DNA of 64,000 bases from positions 186,001 through 250,000 of the forward strand of contig NZ_JACESE010000001.1 in the NCBI RefSeq assembly GCF_013911965.1. The letters are read 5' to 3'. Made by a program: the position numbers and the translations under genes. Source of the DNA: Phenylobacterium sp. (GTDB lineage Bacteria > Pseudomonadota > Alphaproteobacteria > Caulobacterales > Caulobacteraceae). The notes below the pieces were generated by a model. That model saw nothing but the letters and a program-made list of their open reading frames with translations. It had not been told where the DNA came from and searched no databases. This document shows positions 17,579 through 25,237 of this stretch, in pieces. The stretch's first letter is position 1, and the number at the start of each line of letters is the position of its first letter.

Positions 17579-18139
17579 ATGGCCGAGATCAAGGTCCAGA
17601 AGAAATCCGGATGGCCCTGGTGGGCCTGGGTGATCCTCGCCCTGGTGGCGGTCGCCCTGATCTGGTGGGCGATGAGCGCGATGGGCGACGAGGAGGAAGC
17701 CACCGTCGCCACGACGCCGCCCGCCGTCGCCACCGCGCCCGGCGCCGTCGGCGACGAGACCGCCGGCGCCGTCGACCGTGCGCCGATCACCGACCTCGCC
17801 GTCCTGATGGATGCGCAGGATCCGGCCGCCCTGGTCGGGCGTGAGGTGCGGCTGCAGGGCGTGAGCGTCCAGGAAATGGTCGGAGATGCGAGCTTTTGGG
17901 TCGGTGAGGATCAGGATCGCCGGGTCTTCGTCATCCTGGACGAGCAGATTCCCTCGCCGCCGCCCGAAGTGGAAGGCCGCGTGAACGTGAACCAAGGCCA
18001 GACGGTGGACGTGCAGGGCAGCGTGCGGGCCGGCGACGACCTGCCGGGCGGCGTGCTGGACGATGAGGGCCGCAACGCCCTTGGCGACCGGCCGATCTAC
18101 GTCTGGGCCCAGGCGGCCCAGGTCGCCACGCGACCCTAG
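17579..18139 (+). CDS. Single-pass membrane protein with OB-like exported domain, unknown function
   Basis: A 186-residue protein. It has a short basic N-terminus, a transmembrane helix (WPWWAWVILALVAVALIWW, roughly 14-33), an Ala/Pro/Thr-rich acidic linker, then a beta-rich domain of about 100 residues (LVGREVRLQGVSVQEMVGD to the end) that looks like an OB fold. The order predicts an anchored periplasmic domain. The frame extends to a GTG at 17570, but ATG 17579 has GGAG 8 nt upstream. It is followed 26 bp later by the PRC-barrel gene and probably shares its transcript. No family could be named with confidence. Confidence 0.7.
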   Translation: MAEIKVQKKSGWPWWAWVILALVAVALIWWAMSAMGDEEEATVATTPPAVATAPGAVGDETAGAVDRAPITDLAVLMDAQDPAALVGREVRLQGVSVQEMVGDASFWVGEDQDRRVFVILDEQIPSPPPEVEGRVNVNQGQTVDVQGSVRAGDDLPGGVLDDEGRNALGDRPIYVWAQAAQVATRP

Positions 18140-18165
18140 GCCCATTTAGAGACAGGAGTGACGAC

Positions 18166-18486
18166 ATGGCGTTGCATCGACTGAGCGAGCTCGACAAGTG
18201 GGAGCTCGAACACCAGGACCAGGATATCCGCGAGCGGCCCCTGGTCTCCGCCACCGGCGCCGAGGCAGGCGTCATCAAGGACCTGATGGTCGACCTGGAC
18301 GACAAGCGGGTCGCCGCCGTGGTCACCAGCCTGGGCGAGGCCTATGCGGTCCAGGACCTGGAGATCCGGGAAGATCGGGTGGTGGCGCATGAGGGCCCCA
18401 TCAGCGGCGGGACGTCGCTGGACCTCGCCGCGCGGCCGGGGCGTCCGGGGGCCTACAGCGGCAATGTGGTGCAGCCGCGGACCTGA
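18166..18486 (+). CDS. PRC-barrel domain protein
   Basis: A 106-residue soluble protein. Residues 25-80 (VSATGAEAGVIKDLMVDLDD through VQDLEIREDRVV) match the PRC-barrel pattern found in the H subunit of reaction centres, RimM and many small stress proteins. The reading frame has an AGGAG ribosome binding site 7 nt before the ATG. PRC-barrel proteins bind partners or RNA and have no catalytic motif. The neighbours (anchored OB-like protein upstream, PEBP protein downstream on the other strand, MscS channel) suggest an envelope or osmotic-stress setting, but this is inference. Confidence 0.82.
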   Translation: MALHRLSELDKWELEHQDQDIRERPLVSATGAEAGVIKDLMVDLDDKRVAAVVTSLGEAYAVQDLEIREDRVVAHEGPISGGTSLDLAARPGRPGAYSGNVVQPRT

Positions 18487-18495
18487 GGTCCGCGG
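18475..18495. terminator. Perfect hairpin spanning the PRC-barrel stop codon
   Basis: A 9-bp perfect inverted repeat CCGCGGACC/GGTCCGCGG encloses the TGA stop of the PRC-barrel gene as its 3-nt loop. A second 8-bp hairpin, GTTCAGCC/GGCTGAAC (18515-18540), lies at the 3' end of the converging PEBP gene. Neither has a run of T, so they may act as bidirectional stem-loops protecting 3' ends rather than as strong intrinsic terminators. Confidence 0.4.
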
Positions 18496-18516
18496 CCGCC
18501 GCCAGGTCGACGGGGT

Positions 18517-19239
18517 TCAGCCGCCGCCGCGTGGCTGAACCTCGCCGCCGGGCCGGTGCGGCGCGTGCTGGTCGCGGTCGTCCGCATCCAGCCCGCCGCG
18601 GCCGGCCTCCTTTTCATGTTCGGTCGCCTGTTCGTTCGACGGGGTCTCGCCATAGCTTCCCGTGCGGCCCGGCGAGCGCGCATCGGCCACGGGGTCGCGG
18701 TTCTCGAACAGGCCGACCAGCTCGCCGGAGGCGATGGCGTTGGCCTTCAGCGCATTCAGCAGCTCCTTCAGCTGGGTGTCGGGCGTCATGCCGAGCGACT
18801 TGCCGAGCGCGAAGAGCTGGAAGTGATAGCGGTGGACTCCATGTCCCTGAGGGGGGCGCGGACCGAACCAGCCGAACCCGCCATTGCCGTTGCGGCCCTG
18901 ATGCGCGCGGCCAAGGCCCTGCGGCTCCGGCGTCTTGGCGATATCCCGGGCCAGTTCGGTGACGTCGCCGGGAATGTCCCAGATCATCCAGTGAATGAAG
19001 GGCTCGTCGCCCGGCGCGTCCGGGTCTTCGACCACGAGCGCATAGCTCTCGGCCTCCAGGACGGCGGTCCAGCTGAGCGCCGGCGAGATGTTGTCGCCGT
19101 CCGCCGAATAGATGGCGCTGATCCAGCCGTCGTCGTCGAGCGCGGGCGAACGCAGGACGAGCCCCCGCGAGGTGAGCGGGCCCACCGCCTGGATGGTCAG
19201 CGGCGCGCCGGCATGTTCGGGCTTTGTGGACTGGGCCAT
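18517..19239 (-). CDS. YbhB/YbcL-type phosphatidylethanolamine-binding (PEBP) protein
   Basis: A 240-residue protein. Residues 15-185 form a PEBP fold: LSWTAVLEAESYALVVEDPDAP carries the DPDAP ligand-pocket motif, HWMIWDIPGDV follows, and GWFGPRPPQGHGVHRYHFQLFAL is the conserved GP-P-HRY region. The C-terminal 50 residues are a hydrophilic low-complexity tail rich in Arg, Glu and Gly, longer than usual for this family. Function in bacteria is unclear; eukaryotic relatives bind lipids or kinases. The ATG at 19239 is preceded by a strong AGGAGG site, while the longer upstream frame is shadow sequence. Divergent from the MscS gene. Confidence 0.88.
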   Translation of the reverse strand: MAQSTKPEHAGAPLTIQAVGPLTSRGLVLRSPALDDDGWISAIYSADGDNISPALSWTAVLEAESYALVVEDPDAPGDEPFIHWMIWDIPGDVTELARDIAKTPEPQGLGRAHQGRNGNGGFGWFGPRPPQGHGVHRYHFQLFALGKSLGMTPDTQLKELLNALKANAIASGELVGLFENRDPVADARSPGRTGSYGETPSNEQATEHEKEAGRGGLDADDRDQHAPHRPGGEVQPRGGG

Positions 19240-19347
19240 GAAATCCTCCTTTGTGGGCAGGCTCCTACAACCGGTCCGCCCCGCCCTTGGTTCGCCCAGG
19301 ATCCCGAGCGGCTGGTCCGCACCCCGGATCGGCGCCAGTCTTGGGCG

Positions 19348-20688
19348 ATGCTCCGCTGGCTCCTTCCCGCCCTCGCCCTCTTCCTCGCCGGCCCCGCCGG
19401 CGGCCAGGTCCCGGAGGCGCCGACCGACCCCGCGCCGGTGATCGCCAGCCGGACCGCGGCCGGCGAGGACCGCGACATCGCCGCGCGGATCGAGGCCATC
19501 TTCGCCCAGGTGGACGGCCTGCAAGGGGCGGAGGTCCGGGTCAGCTCCGGCGTCGTCACCCTCACCGGGTCGGTGGCGACCCCGCGGGAGGCCGAGCAGG
19601 CCGAGGCCATCGCCCGTCGCGTCGCGGGCGTGGTCACGGTGCAGAACGCCCTGGAGCGCGACCTCGACGTCCGCACCAACGTCGCCCCCGCCGTCGAGCG
19701 TTTCGAGGGCGAGATGCGGGGCCTGATCCAGGGCCTGCCGCTGCTCGGCGTGGCGATCGGCGTCGCCGCCCTCATCGGTTTCGCCGGCCACCTGCTGGCC
19801 GGAGTGGGCCGTCTCTGGACCTGGCTGACGCCCAACGCCTTCATGGCCGAGCTGGCGGCGAGCAGCGCCCGCGTGGTCTTCATCGTCCTGGGCGTCGTCA
19901 TCGGGCTGGATATCCTCGGCGCCACCGCCCTGCTCGGGGCGGTGCTGGGCGGCGCGGGCGTCATCGGCATCGCCCTGGGCTTCGCCGTGCGCGACACGGT
20001 GGACAACTATGTCTCGAGCCTGATGCTGAGCCTGCGCCAGCCGTTCCGCGCCAACGACCATGTCGTCATCGAGGGCCAGGAGGGGCGCGTCATCCGCCTC
20101 ACCTCCCGCGCGACGGTGCTGATGACGCTGGACGGCAACCACCTGCGCATCCCCAACGCCATCGTCTTCAAGGCGGTGATCCTGAACTACACGCGCAATC
20201 CGCAGCGGCGCTTCCAGTTCGATCTCGGCGTCGACGCCAAGGACGATCCCCTGCAGGCCATGGCGGTGGGGCTGGCGACGATCAACGACCAGCCCTTCGT
20301 CCTGGCCGACCCCGAGGCGAGCGCCGTCATCCAGGAGGTCGGGGATTCCAACATCGTGCTGCGCTTCTTCGGCTGGATCGACCAGCGCGAGACCGACTTC
20401 CTGAAGGGCCGCAGCCTCTGCATCCAGGCGGTGAAGGCGGCGCTGGAAGACGGCGGCTTCTCCCTGCCGGAGCCGATCTACCGCCTGCGCTTCGATCCCG
20501 GCGCCGCGCCGTCAGGCCTGCCGCCTCAGCCGACCGCCCCGTCCGCCCCGGCCCGGCGCCCGTCCGCGGCCGAGACGCGGGAGGCCCGCGACACCGCCCC
20601 GGCGCCGGCGGTGGAGGAACTGGTCCGCCAGGAGCGCGCGGGAACGCAGCGCGGGGACCTGCTGGACGACCGCCGGCCGATCGAGTGA
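19348..20688 (+). CDS. BON domain-MscS mechanosensitive channel fusion
   Basis: A 446-residue protein. A signal peptide ends near residue 20 (AGPAGGQ). A BON domain follows (VDGLQGAEVRVSSGVVTLTG, then VAGVVTVQNALER, residues 50-110). Three hydrophobic helices come next, including a glycine- and alanine-rich TM3 (LLGAVLGGAGVIGIALGFAVRD) typical of MscS pore helices, then the RQPFRANDHVVIEGQEG beta domain. The C-terminal tail is Pro- and Arg-rich. It should open under membrane tension and release solutes during hypo-osmotic shock. The exported BON domain is a lipid-binding type and may sense the envelope. ATG 19348 chosen at the signal peptide. Confidence 0.88.
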   Translation: MLRWLLPALALFLAGPAGGQVPEAPTDPAPVIASRTAAGEDRDIAARIEAIFAQVDGLQGAEVRVSSGVVTLTGSVATPREAEQAEAIARRVAGVVTVQNALERDLDVRTNVAPAVERFEGEMRGLIQGLPLLGVAIGVAALIGFAGHLLAGVGRLWTWLTPNAFMAELAASSARVVFIVLGVVIGLDILGATALLGAVLGGAGVIGIALGFAVRDTVDNYVSSLMLSLRQPFRANDHVVIEGQEGRVIRLTSRATVLMTLDGNHLRIPNAIVFKAVILNYTRNPQRRFQFDLGVDAKDDPLQAMAVGLATINDQPFVLADPEASAVIQEVGDSNIVLRFFGWIDQRETDFLKGRSLCIQAVKAALEDGGFSLPEPIYRLRFDPGAAPSGLPPQPTAPSAPARRPSAAETREARDTAPAPAVEELVRQERAGTQRGDLLDDRRPIE

Positions 20689-20715
20689 ACTGGCGGCGAG
20701 CTTTGGGGGAGCGCC

Positions 20716-21138
20716 ATGGCCTACTGGCTTCTGAAATCCGAGCCCGACGTCTTTTCCTGGGACGACCTCGTCGCCTGCGGCGCGGCGGGCGAACCCTGGA
20801 CGGGCGTGCGCAACCACACCGCCAAGCTGAACCTGATGGCCATGAAGAACGGCGACCGCTGCTTCTTCTACCATTCCCAGGCCGGCAAGGAGATCGTCGG
20901 AATCGCCGAGGTGGTCCGGGAGCACTACCCCGATCCCACCGATGCGAAGGGCGTCTTCGTCTGCGTCGACGTGCGCGCCGTCGAGCCGCTGCCCAAGCCC
21001 TTCAGCCTCGCCCAGGCCAAGGCCGATCCGGCGCTGGCCAAGATGTCGCTCGTCACCTCCTTCCGCCTTTCCGTGCAGCCGGTGACCGCGGCGGAGTGGG
21101 CGCACATCTGCAAGGCGAGCGGTCTGGCGGACGCCTGA
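20716..21138 (+). CDS. EVE domain-containing protein
   Basis: A 140-residue EVE-domain protein of the thymocyte nuclear protein 1 type. It starts AYWLLKSEPDVFSWDDL, has the conserved WTGVRNHTAKLNLMAMKNGD segment that shapes the ligand pocket, followed by FFYHSQAGKEIVGIAEVV. EVE domains (PUA-like fold) are thought to bind modified bases in DNA or RNA, and bacterial copies often accompany modification or stress genes. GGGGGAG precedes the ATG. No DNA methylase or restriction gene lies nearby. Confidence 0.9.
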   Translation: MAYWLLKSEPDVFSWDDLVACGAAGEPWTGVRNHTAKLNLMAMKNGDRCFFYHSQAGKEIVGIAEVVREHYPDPTDAKGVFVCVDVRAVEPLPKPFSLAQAKADPALAKMSLVTSFRLSVQPVTAAEWAHICKASGLADA

Positions 21139-21235
21139 GCGGCGCCCGCGGTTGAGCCTGAGGCCAAGCTTCCCCTGGCCTGTCGCCGGCGAGAAACCCG
21201 GTTGGCGGAACCCTTGCGATAGTGTTTCTGGAGGC

Positions 21236-21742
21236 ATGGGTCCCGCGGACGAATCCCACCTCCTGTTGGACGTCGCCGGGTCGGAGATGGCTTTGCCCAT
21301 GTCCGCCGTCGCCGAGATCCTGCCCGTGACGCGGTTCGAGCGGCAGGCGCCCTGGCCGCGGATCCTGGCCGGCTTCATGAACCTGCGGGGCGAGGCCCTG
21401 GCGGTCATCGACCTCGCCGGCGTGCTGGACCCCGACCGGCCGGCCGAGCGGCCGGACCTCTACAGTCACGTCGTGCGCCTGAAACCTTCCCGGACCGGCG
21501 CCCCCCTCGCCCTTCTCGTAGACCGCGCCAGCGACATCCGGTCCCGCGCGGAGGGCTTCAGCGAGATCGACGAGGCCGCCAGCGCCAATGGCGCGGTCGC
21601 AGGCCAGCTGGAGTTCGAGGGCCGGCTCGTCCCGCGCCTCGACCCCGAGCGCCTCCTTCTGCTGCAGGAAGAGCTGCGCGTGGCCGAACTGGCGCAGACG
21701 CTGCAGGCGCGCCTGCACGATTCCGAAGGCGCGGGGCTCTGA
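21236..21742 (+). CDS. cheW: CheW-like coupling protein (first of two)
   Basis: A 168-residue CheW domain. It begins LLLDVAGSEMALPMSAVAEILP and contains FMNLRGEALAVIDLAGVLD, the typical N-terminal strands and the region that contacts receptor and kinase. It lies first in the chemosensory operon, ahead of CheR. ATG 21236 was chosen; the frame is open to 21152, but the upstream residues show no CheW similarity. A TGGAGG sequence lies only one base ahead of the ATG, so translation start is somewhat uncertain. In Wsp-type systems two different CheW proteins bridge receptor and CheA. Confidence 0.85.
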   Translation: MGPADESHLLLDVAGSEMALPMSAVAEILPVTRFERQAPWPRILAGFMNLRGEALAVIDLAGVLDPDRPAERPDLYSHVVRLKPSRTGAPLALLVDRASDIRSRAEGFSEIDEAASANGAVAGQLEFEGRLVPRLDPERLLLLQEELRVAELAQTLQARLHDSEGAGL

Positions 21743-23032
21743 GCCGGCGCGTTCTGCGCGGCCCGCTGTTCGCGCCGGGACATGCGTTCTGGTCGCTCAA
21801 GCGCGAGGTCATCGAGCGGACCGGCCACTTCTACTACGCCGACAAGGACGACGTGCTCTGGGACCGCGTCCGCCGGCGCATGGCCGCCGTCGGCGTGCGC
21901 CAGTTCGAGGACTATGTCGCCCGTCTCTCCGACCCGGCGACCGGGCCGGCGGAATGGCGGCGCCTGGAGGGCGAGGTCACCGTCGGGGAGACCTATTTCC
22001 TCCGCTATGTGGAGCAGTTCGCCGCGCTGCGCGGCACGATCCTGCCCGAGATCATCGCCCGCAACGGCGCAGAGCGACGCCTGCGGATCTGGAGCGCCGG
22101 CTGCGCCACGGGCGCCGAACCCTATTCCATCGCCATCCTGGTCGCCGAACTGTTGGGCGAGCGGCTGCCCGACTGGCGGGTCTCGATCCTCGGAACCGAC
22201 ATCAACGAGGATGCGCTGGCCGCGGCGCGGCAGGCGACCTTCGGCGCCTGGGCTCTGCGCTCCCTCTCGGCGGAGCAGAAGTCGGAGTGGTTCACGCCGG
22301 AGGAGCGTCGCTGGCGACTGAAGCCCCGCTACCGCAGTCTCGTGCGGTTCCAGCATGGCAATCTGCTGGACCTGCTGGGCGCCGAGGCGCCCCTCGAACT
22401 GGTCGATTTCGACCTGATCCTCTGCCGCAACGTCCTCATCTACTTCCATCCGGACACGGTCACCGCCGTGGTGGCCGCCCTGGCGAACCGGCTCAACGCC
22501 GAGGGGTGGCTGCTCATCGGCCATGCCGAGCCCAATCCGGGCCTGGAGGCGCACGCCCGCGCCGTACGTCCCCCCGCCCCGGCCGGCCCGTCCTCCGGCG
22601 GCCGAGCCCGCGGAGCCGCCGTCCCCCGGCGCGCCGGCCGTGGACGACATCCGGCGCCTGGCCGACGAGGGACGCCTGGCCGAGGCCGAGGCCGCCTGCC
22701 GCACGGCGCTGGAACGCGGCGCCGACCAGGCGGTGCTGTACTTCTATATGGGGCTCGTCGAGCAGGGGCAGGGCCGCCTCGCCGAGGCCGAGGAATCCCT
22801 CCGCAAGGCGGCCTATCTCGACGGGCAGTTCGTCATGGCCCACTACCATCTGGGCCTGGTGCGACTGGACCGCGGGCGGCGCGAGTCCGGTCGCCGCGCG
22901 CTTTCCGCCGCCGCGCGGCTGGCGGCGAGCTTGAGCCCCACGGCTCGACTGTGCGAAGGGGAAGGCCTGACGGCCGGCGACCTGCGAGAGCTGGCGCGCC
23001 TTCAGCTGGACGCCACGGCGGGTGCGAGATGA
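21739..23032 (+). CDS. cheR: CheR-TPR chemoreceptor methyltransferase (WspC-like), interrupted by a frameshift
   Basis: The CheR catalytic part reads in frame 1: EVIERTGHFYYADKDDVLW (N-terminal helix bundle), ETYFLRY, SAM motif WSAGCATGAEPYSIA, GTDINEDAL, then DLILCRNVLIYFH and LIGHAEP. After about 22570 the similarity moves to frame 2, where 22571-23032 encodes a TPR tail (LAEAEAACRTALERGADQAV, LAEAEESLRKAAYLDG). Removing one C from the C6 run at 22570-22575 joins the parts into one CheR-TPR protein. Frame 1 has no stop and continues into the next gene. No ATG precedes the conserved N-terminus; CTG 21739 overlaps the CheW stop, and GTG 21853 would cut into the domain. Confidence 0.75.
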
Positions 23033-23562
23033 CCGACGACAGGACGCGCCGCACAACCCCCCGAAAGCCCCGCGCCGCGAAGCCTGAGGCCGAATCCCCG
23101 CGCGCCCGCGCCATTCTCGACGAGCGCGCGCGCCGCCTGAGCCGCACGGCGGCGGCGGAGACGCCGGCGAGCGACACCATCCAGCTGCTGGTCTGCCAGG
23201 TGGGCGACAACCTGTTCGGCCTGCCGCCCCGGGAGGTCAGCCGTTTCCGCAGCATGGAGCCCCTGGGCGGCGGGACCGCCGGGCTGCTGGGCCTCATGGC
23301 CGAGGGCGGCCGGGTTCGCCAGGTGCTGGACTTCGCAAGCCTGGTCGGCGCGCCCGCCGCCTCAGGCGGCGGTTATGTCGCCGTGCTCGCCAACCATCCC
23401 GACATCGCCCTGCGCCTGGCCGAACGGCCTGTCGTCGTCGAAGCGCAGCCGAGATCGGACTCGCGCGCCATCGCGGTCTCCGCAGGCGAACACCAGGGCA
23501 AGACCCTCGTCCTTCTTTCCGTCGCCGAACTGCTGGCCGGCGCCACGCCAATGGGAGCCTGA
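23029..23562 (+). CDS. cheW: CheW-like coupling protein (second of two)
   Basis: A 177-residue protein. About 55 basic disordered residues (TRRTTPRKPRAAKPEAESP) precede a CheW domain (QLLVCQVGDNLFGLPPREVS, then GLLGLMAEGGRVRQVLDFASL). The ATGA at 23029 overlaps the stop of the TPR part of CheR, the usual coupling. It corresponds in order to WspD in Wsp systems. The first 50 residues have no match to the first CheW and may tether it to other components. Confidence 0.82.
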   Translation: MTDDRTRRTTPRKPRAAKPEAESPRARAILDERARRLSRTAAAETPASDTIQLLVCQVGDNLFGLPPREVSRFRSMEPLGGGTAGLLGLMAEGGRVRQVLDFASLVGAPAASGGGYVAVLANHPDIALRLAERPVVVEAQPRSDSRAIAVSAGEHQGKTLVLLSVAELLAGATPMGA

Positions 23563-23566
23563 CCCT

Positions 23567-25228
23567 GTGAGTATCGCCAACCGAATCCTGTTGGGCTTCG
23601 CCGCCGTCATCGTCCTCGTCGTGGCCCTGGGTCTCTTCGGCCTCAGCCAGATCGGCGCCGTCCGCAACGACACGGAGTCGGTGGTCAGCCGCGATCTGGC
23701 CTTCATCCAGAGGCTCTATGCGGTGCAGGCCGCCCAGCACGAGATGCAGGCCGCCGCGGAAACCGCCTTCGCCGACGAGGTGTTCGGAACCACCGGCGCC
23801 CAGGTGGGCGGCGTCCCCAGCCAGTGGCGCAGCCGCGCCGACGCCGCCGACCAGACGCTGGATCAGGCCATCGCCCTCGCCGTGCAGTATCAGGCCACCG
23901 CCGCCTCGCCCGAGCGCGCCCGCGCCTGGAACCAGATCGGCCAGGCCCTGACGCGGGCCAAGCCGGTCCTGCAGGACATCCGCGGCCGCAACCTGGTGGT
24001 CTTCGAGGCCCTCGACCGCGACGATCTGACGGCGGCGCGCGAGGCCCGCCAGGGGCTGGAGGAGGCCCGCGCCGCGTTCCAGGCCGAACTCGACAACGCC
24101 TCGGGCGTGATGGACCAGACCATCGAGCTCGGGCAGCAGCGGGTTCGCGACATCTACAATATCAGCCGGCTGTCCACCCTGATCGGCCTGGGCTTGGCCG
24201 TGGGCATCGCCGTCACCGTGGCCTACCTGATCCGGCGTTCCGTCGTCGGCCCGCTGGCCGCCTTCATGGAGTTCGTGGAGCGCGTGGGCCGCGGCGACCT
24301 GACCAGCCAGACCGCCACCACCGGAACCGACGAGATCGGCCGCCTGGGCGGCACGCTGAACGGGATGGTGGAAGGCCTCAAGGAACTGGCCAAGCAGAAC
24401 CGTGAGGCGACGGAGAACCTGAACGCCGCCACCGCCGAGATCCGCGCCTCCACCCAGCAACAGGCCGCGAGCGTCGAGGAACAGCTGGCCGCCGTTCAGG
24501 AGACGGCCGCGACGGTGGACGAGATCACCCACTCCGGCGCCCAGATCGGCAAACGCGCCCAGGAGGTGATCGCCTCGGCGCAGGCGACCGCCCAGACCAG
24601 CAACGAGGGCCTGCGCGCCGTGGACGAGACCGCCCGCGCCATGGACGCCATTCGCGATCAGGCCGAGGCGGTGGCCGAGAACATCGTCGCCCTGAGCGAG
24701 AAGACCCAGGCCATCGGCGACATCATCACCACGGTGAACGACATCTCCGAGCGCTCGCACCTCCTGGCGCTCAACGCCGCCATCGAGGCCGCCGCCGCCG
24801 GCGAGAGCGGGCGCAGCTTCTCGGTCGTGGCCTCGGAAATGAAGCTGCTCGCCGACCAGGCCAAGGACGCCACCAACCAGGTGCGTTCGATCCTGGGCGA
24901 CATCCAGCGCGGCATCAATTCCTCGGTCATGCTGACCGAGGAAGCGGTCAAGCGCGTGGCCGCCGGCAAGGAGCGCACCGACACCACCCAGCGCACCATC
25001 ACCGAGATCACCGCCCGGGTGCAGGAGAGCGTCCAGACCTTCCAGCAGATCGTCGCCTCCACCAACCAGCAGCAGCTCGGCATCGAGCAGGTCATGGGCG
25101 CCCTGCAGAATATCCGCCAGGCCAGCCAGCAGACCGCCGTCGGCACGCGCCAGCTGGAGGAGGCGGCGGGCAATCTCGCCGGACTGTCCCAGCAGCTGCT
25201 GGCCCTGGCCGACCGCTACAGGGTCTGA
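23567..25228 (+). CDS. Methyl-accepting chemotaxis protein
   Basis: A 553-residue receptor. The GTG at 23567 starts MSIANRILLGFAAVIVLVV, with TM1 at about 7-28. A helical ligand-binding region of about 170 residues (four-helix-bundle type) follows, then TM2 (LIGLGLAVGIAVTVAYLI) at about 203-220, a HAMP domain (VGPLAAFMEFVERVGRGDLT) and a long cytoplasmic coiled coil. The signalling tip is SERSHLLALNAAIEAAAAGE. There is no C-terminal CheR-tethering pentapeptide. It feeds the CheA in the same operon; the ligand is unknown. Confidence 0.92.
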   Translation: MSIANRILLGFAAVIVLVVALGLFGLSQIGAVRNDTESVVSRDLAFIQRLYAVQAAQHEMQAAAETAFADEVFGTTGAQVGGVPSQWRSRADAADQTLDQAIALAVQYQATAASPERARAWNQIGQALTRAKPVLQDIRGRNLVVFEALDRDDLTAAREARQGLEEARAAFQAELDNASGVMDQTIELGQQRVRDIYNISRLSTLIGLGLAVGIAVTVAYLIRRSVVGPLAAFMEFVERVGRGDLTSQTATTGTDEIGRLGGTLNGMVEGLKELAKQNREATENLNAATAEIRASTQQQAASVEEQLAAVQETAATVDEITHSGAQIGKRAQEVIASAQATAQTSNEGLRAVDETARAMDAIRDQAEAVAENIVALSEKTQAIGDIITTVNDISERSHLLALNAAIEAAAAGESGRSFSVVASEMKLLADQAKDATNQVRSILGDIQRGINSSVMLTEEAVKRVAAGKERTDTTQRTITEITARVQESVQTFQQIVASTNQQQLGIEQVMGALQNIRQASQQTAVGTRQLEEAAGNLAGLSQQLLALADRYRV

Positions 25229-25237
25229 TCGGCGCCC

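Noticed and set aside
21853-23562. One continuous CheR-CheW fusion protein of 569 codons
   Set aside because: Between 22570 and 23029 this frame encodes Arg/Gly/Pro-rich nonsense, whereas another frame encodes a clean TPR domain. The continuity is the result of a frameshift, not a real fusion.
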